Source: Antedon mediterranea | Taxonomy: Eukaryota > Echinodermata > Crinoidea > Comatulida > Antedonidae | Assembly (NCBI RefSeq): GCF_964355755.1 | Contig: NC_092670.1 | Span: 23,435,201-23,499,200 of the forward strand | DNA: 64,000 bases | Direction of reading: 5' to 3' | Shown here: positions 60,401 to 64,000 of the stretch, in pieces | How positions within the stretch are numbered: position 1 is the first letter of the stretch | How the letters are laid out: each line of letters begins with the position of its first letter | Position numbers and translations under genes: made by a program | The notes under the pieces: generated by a model | What the model saw: only the letters and a program-made list of their open reading frames with translations | Told to the model about the DNA's origin: nothing | Databases searched by the model: none

Positions 60401-63400
60401 TGAGTACATTATCTCATTTGCATAGGCATGATGCTGCATCAGGATTGGTGGGTACATTATGTCATTTACATAGGCATGATGCTGCATCAGGATTGGTGAG
60501 TACATTATCTCATTTACATAGGCATGATGCTGTATCAGGATTAGTGAGTACATTATCTCATTTGCATAGGCATGATGCTGCATCAGGATTGGTGGGTACA
60601 TTATGTCATTTACATAGGCATGATGCTGCATCAGGATTGGTGAGTACATTATCTCATTTACATAGGCATGATGCTGTATCAGGATTGGTGAGTACATTAT
60701 CTCATTTACATAGGCATAATACTGTATCAGGATTGGTGAGTACATTATCTCATTTAATAGGCATAATGCTGTATCAGGATTGGCGAGTACATTATCTCAT
60801 TTGCATAGGCATGATGCTGTATCAGGATTGGCGAGTACATTATCTCATTTACATAGGCATGATGCTGTATCAGGATTGGTGAGTACATTATCTCATTTGC
60901 ATAGGCATGATGCTGTATCAGGATTGGTGAGTACATTATCTCATTTACATAGGCATGATGCTGTATCAGGATTGGTGAATACATTATCTCATTTATATAG
61001 GCATGATGCTGTATCAGGATTGGTGAGTACATTATCTCATTTACATAGGCATGATACTGCATCAGGATTGGTGGGTACATTATGTCATTTACATAGGCAT
61101 AATGCTGCATCAGGATTGGTGAGTACATTATCTCATTTACATAGGCATAATGCTGTATCAGGATTGGTGAGTATATTATCTCATTTACATAGGCATAATG
61201 CTGCATCAGGATTGGTGAGTACATTATCTCATTTACATAGGCATGATGTTGCACCAGGATTAGTGAGTATATTATCTCATTTGCATAGGCATGATGCTGT
61301 ATCAGGATTGGTGAGTATATTATCTCATTTGCATAGGCATGATGCTGTATCAGGATTGGTGAGTACATTATCTCATTTACATAGGCATGATGCTGTATCA
61401 GGATTGGTGAGTACATTATCTCATTTGCATAGGCATGATGCTGTATCAGGATTGGTGAGTACATTATCTCATTTACATAGGCATGATGCTGTATCAGGAT
61501 TGGTGAGTACATTATCTCATTTGCATAGGCATGATGCTGCATCAGGATTACTGAGTACATTATCTCATTTACATAGGCATGATGCTGTATCAGGATTGGT
61601 GAGTATATTATCTCATTTGCATAGGCATGATGCTGTATCAGGATTGGTGAGTACATTATCTCATTTACATAGGCATGATGCTGTATCAGGATTAGTGAGT
61701 ATATTATCTCATTTGCATAGGCATGATGCTGCATCAGGATTGGTGAGTACATTATCTCATTTGCATAGGCATGATGCTGTATCAGGATTGGTGAGTACAT
61801 TATCTCATTTGCATAGGCATGATGCTGTATCAGGATTGGTGGGTACATTATCTCATTTGCATAGGCATGATGCTGTATCAGGATTGGTGAGTACATTATC
61901 TCATTTATATAGGCATGATGCTGTATCAGGATTGGTGAGTACATTATCTCATTTACATAGGCATGATGCTGTATCAGGATTGGTGAGTACATTATCTCAT
62001 TTGCATAGGCATGATGCTGCATCAGGATTGGTGGGTACATTATGTCATTTACATAGGCATGATGCTGCATCAGGATTGGTGAGTACATTATCTCATTTAC
62101 ATAGGCATGATGCTGTATCAGGATTAGTGAGTACATTATCTCATTTGCATAGGCATGATGCTGCATCAGGATTGGTGGGTACATTATGTCATTTACATAG
62201 GCATGATGCTGCATCAGGATTGGTGAGTACATTATCTCATTTACATAGGCATGATGCTGTATCAGGATTGGTGAGTACATTATCTCATTTACATAGGCAT
62301 AATACTGTATCAGGATTGGTGAGTACATTATCTCATTTAATAGGCATAATGCTGTATCAGGATTGTCGAGTACATTATCTCATTTGCATAGGCATGATGC
62401 TGTATCAGGATTGGCGAGTACATTATCTCATTTACATAGGCATGATGCTGTATCAGGATTGGTGAGTACATTATCTCATTTGCATAGGCATGATGCTGTA
62501 TCAGGATTGGTGAGTACATTATCTCATTTATATAGGCATGATGCTGTATCAGGATTGGTGAGTACATTATCTCATTTGCATAGGCATGATGCTGTATCAG
62601 GATTGGTGGGTACATTATCTCATTTGCATAGGCATGATGCTGTATCAGGATTGGTGGGTACATTATCTCATTTGCATAGGCATGATGCTGTATCAGGATT
62701 GGTGAGTATATATAAAGCAGAAACTTTTGATTCCATTATCTCATTTGCATATAGTTCATAGTTCAATTTCAAAAGAAAATTCCTTTTGACATTTAATTAC
62801 TCACAAAAACAAACAATATACATAATAATATATATAATATACAGGCATAAAACAATGTTATGTGAAGAATTTAAACATTTGTTTGGAGGTACAACATGCT
62901 ATGAAGTACTGTACCACAGAAAGGTGTATGCTAGCTTGAGCCTGAGATTGACATCCCTTGTTGTCTACAAGTTTTATCAAAGCATTGTTACCCATTTAGA
63001 CCCTATTTCAGTTTCAGTTTGTATACTGTTATTACCTACATGGTTTTGCCAGACATAATGGCAAAAAAAAAATACTAAATTTAGCTCTTATTAGCATTAC
63101 AAACCATGCATACACTTAGTTTGTGTTGAATATTAATTAAGACCTCTTTTTTATAGAGTACCTCTACAAAGGTGGTTTCCAGCGCTTCTCCGGTTTCCAA
63201 ACAATTTAACAAGGTAAAGGTGAATTGATTGTAATTCAACCATCTATCATCATACAAGTGATTTCATAATAGTGCTTAGCATTTGCTGTTCAAATTGTTT
63301 CACTGGTGGCATACAAGTATGTGACTCCAAAGCCAGGGGGACCTCTGACAAAGATTTAATGAAGCATAAACTGAATTTTTGACATTTTTATTTTTAGACT

Positions 63401-63760
63401 TTGAAACCAGATCCCATTTTAGCATTGCGAAGAATTGTGGGCTTTGGTGGTTACTCTACTACAGAGGTTTGTTTTTTAACAATACATATATTATTAGATG
63501 ATATTTTTTATTTGAATGGGGAGAATATTTTATGAGTTAAAGACTAACTATTTAACCAGCTGAACGTACGTAATTAAAATTTATATCTTGTGTTCTTTCT
63601 TACTTCTACATCCGATATTTTTTTAAAGTTTTGTTTCGTTAAACCCTAGGCAATTTGGTCAAAGGATGGCACTCATATTATCTACCCTTGCCATGCTGTG
63701 GTTGTATCAATGGATGCTAGTAATGGCGTGCAGAGATTTTTCATTGGTCACACAGATAAG
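57432..63760 (+). CDS. WDR90: WDR90 / POC16, 5' part (DUF667 domain and start of the WD repeats)
   Basis: Centriolar and ciliary microtubule-wall protein; in humans it is part of the centriole inner scaffold. Start ATG at 57432, with WQHPFVNIFKHYHIEEWKK four residues later as in the vertebrate protein. Coding exons: 57432-57533, 57999-58314, 58803-59097, 59511-59649, 60085 to a donor inside the 48-bp array, 63157-63213, 63398-63466, 63650-63760, continuing beyond the window. Exons 1-3 form the CFAP20-like DUF667 domain (LPQTSTQSLGLTGRYLYLLF; RISFSNLFKEFKSSSTWLQL; YLNRKYAYLKNIRLCANLAV; PIPRDMMFHVPKGQNWYDLY). Exons 4-5 are a basic linker (KPKKERKRRPKV). The last exons open the WD40 part (RRIVGFGGYSTTEAIWSKDG; FFIGHTDK). 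The next exon begins in phase 0, which matches the GTGAGT donor in the first ten array copies. Confidence 0.9.
57534..60084 (+). other. WDR90 introns 1-4
   Basis: The introns 57534-57998, 58315-58802, 59098-59510 and 59650-60084 are AT-rich and contain no recognised repeat or RNA gene. Confidence 0.5.
60274..62712 (+). repeat. 48-bp minisatellite across a WDR90 exon-intron boundary, about 50 copies
   Basis: Unit: TTACATAGGCATGATGCTGT then ATCAGGATTGGTGAGTACAT then TATCTCAT, encoding a 16-residue period (LHRHDAVSGLVSTLSH) in the WDR90 frame. Nearly every unit holds G|GTGAGT or G|GTGGGT, a 5' splice-site match, and a pyrimidine-poor ACATAG acceptor-like end. One-base deletions at about 60756 and 62338 break the frame. 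The blocks around them are copies of each other 1,583 bp apart (33 units minus one base), so a large duplication built the array. Confidence 0.93.
62713..63156 (+). other. WDR90 intron after the 48-bp array
   Basis: AT-rich sequence between the end of the array and the acceptor ...ttttttatag at 63156. The 90-residue open frame at 62786-63058 has no recognised similarity and I do not call it a gene. Confidence 0.5.
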
Positions 63761-64000
63761 GTACAGTAAAAAAACAAGTTGTAATTATTATGAGGCCCAA
63801 AAAACAAGATAGTATTTATCAAGAGATCTTTGTACCATCAGTTCTGGGTTAAAATAAAGCTTTGTGAAAGCATGAACCTATCTAATTTATAGGTCCATGA
63901 TGAAAGCTTTAGAATAAATTTGACCTAACTGAAATAAAACTGTTAGTTTCTATCATTTTTAGCCCTTCTCGTGATATATATACTATTATATTTATTTATG

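Noticed and set aside
60754-62328. 524-residue minus-strand frame with a 16-residue period
   Set aside because: Antisense of the 48-bp array, whose unit length is divisible by three.

Overview
The window is animal nuclear DNA. Genes are split by GT-AG introns, the sequence is AT-rich, and DNA-transposon remnants and minisatellites are abundant. The gene set (a full-architecture Caskin, coilin, an ependymin-related secreted protein, a cGAS-like Mab21 protein and WDR90/POC16) points to a bilaterian invertebrate. The TAGGCCTA-rich words and a foldback structure with tandem-repeat arms make a marine deuterostome such as an echinoderm or hemichordate my best guess, but nothing seen here proves the phylum.

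Layout. (1) 1985-34053 (+): the 3' part of a Caskin gene. Its last ankyrin repeats, SH3 and two SAM domains, and a 3.5 kb exon with a roughly 275-residue Gln/His-rich tract, lie in 16 exons whose phases all agree. Its introns hold minisatellites of 54, 15, 27 and about 19 bp, a 700-bp polypurine tract, a tRNA-derived SINE and several MITE families. (2) 37912-41595 (-): a complete six-exon coilin gene, tail-to-tail with Caskin. (3) 42028-43748 (+): a complete five-exon ependymin-related gene with a signal peptide, head-to-head with coilin across 432 bp. (4) 45301-47487 (-): a four-exon gene that appears to encode a cGAS-like nucleotidyltransferase fused to a hydrophobic, probably membrane-spanning segment and a C-terminal ubiquitin-like domain. 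(5) 47.9-54.9 kb: a 7-kb inverted repeat made of two arrays of a 104-bp satellite in opposite orientation, with unique inverted flanks, directly upstream of gene 4. (6) 55.2-56.5 kb: a CTAG-rich patch, then a foldback element full of TTGCGCAA palindromes that interrupts a tRNA-like sequence. (7) 57432 to the window end (+): the 5' part of WDR90 (POC16), whose fifth coding exon runs into about 50 copies of a 48-bp repeat, most carrying a GTGAGT splice-donor match.

The genes are functionally unrelated (synaptic scaffold, Cajal body, secreted glycoprotein, innate sensing, centriole), as expected of an animal chromosome; no operon logic applies. The items most worth following up are the cGAS-like/ubiquitin-like fusion with its neighbouring giant inverted repeat, the splice-donor array in WDR90, the TTGCGCAA foldback element, and the pair of 627-bp TTAA-flanked MITEs. 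Exon boundaries were assigned by eye from splice consensus, reading frame and family similarity; no alignment or transcript evidence was available.
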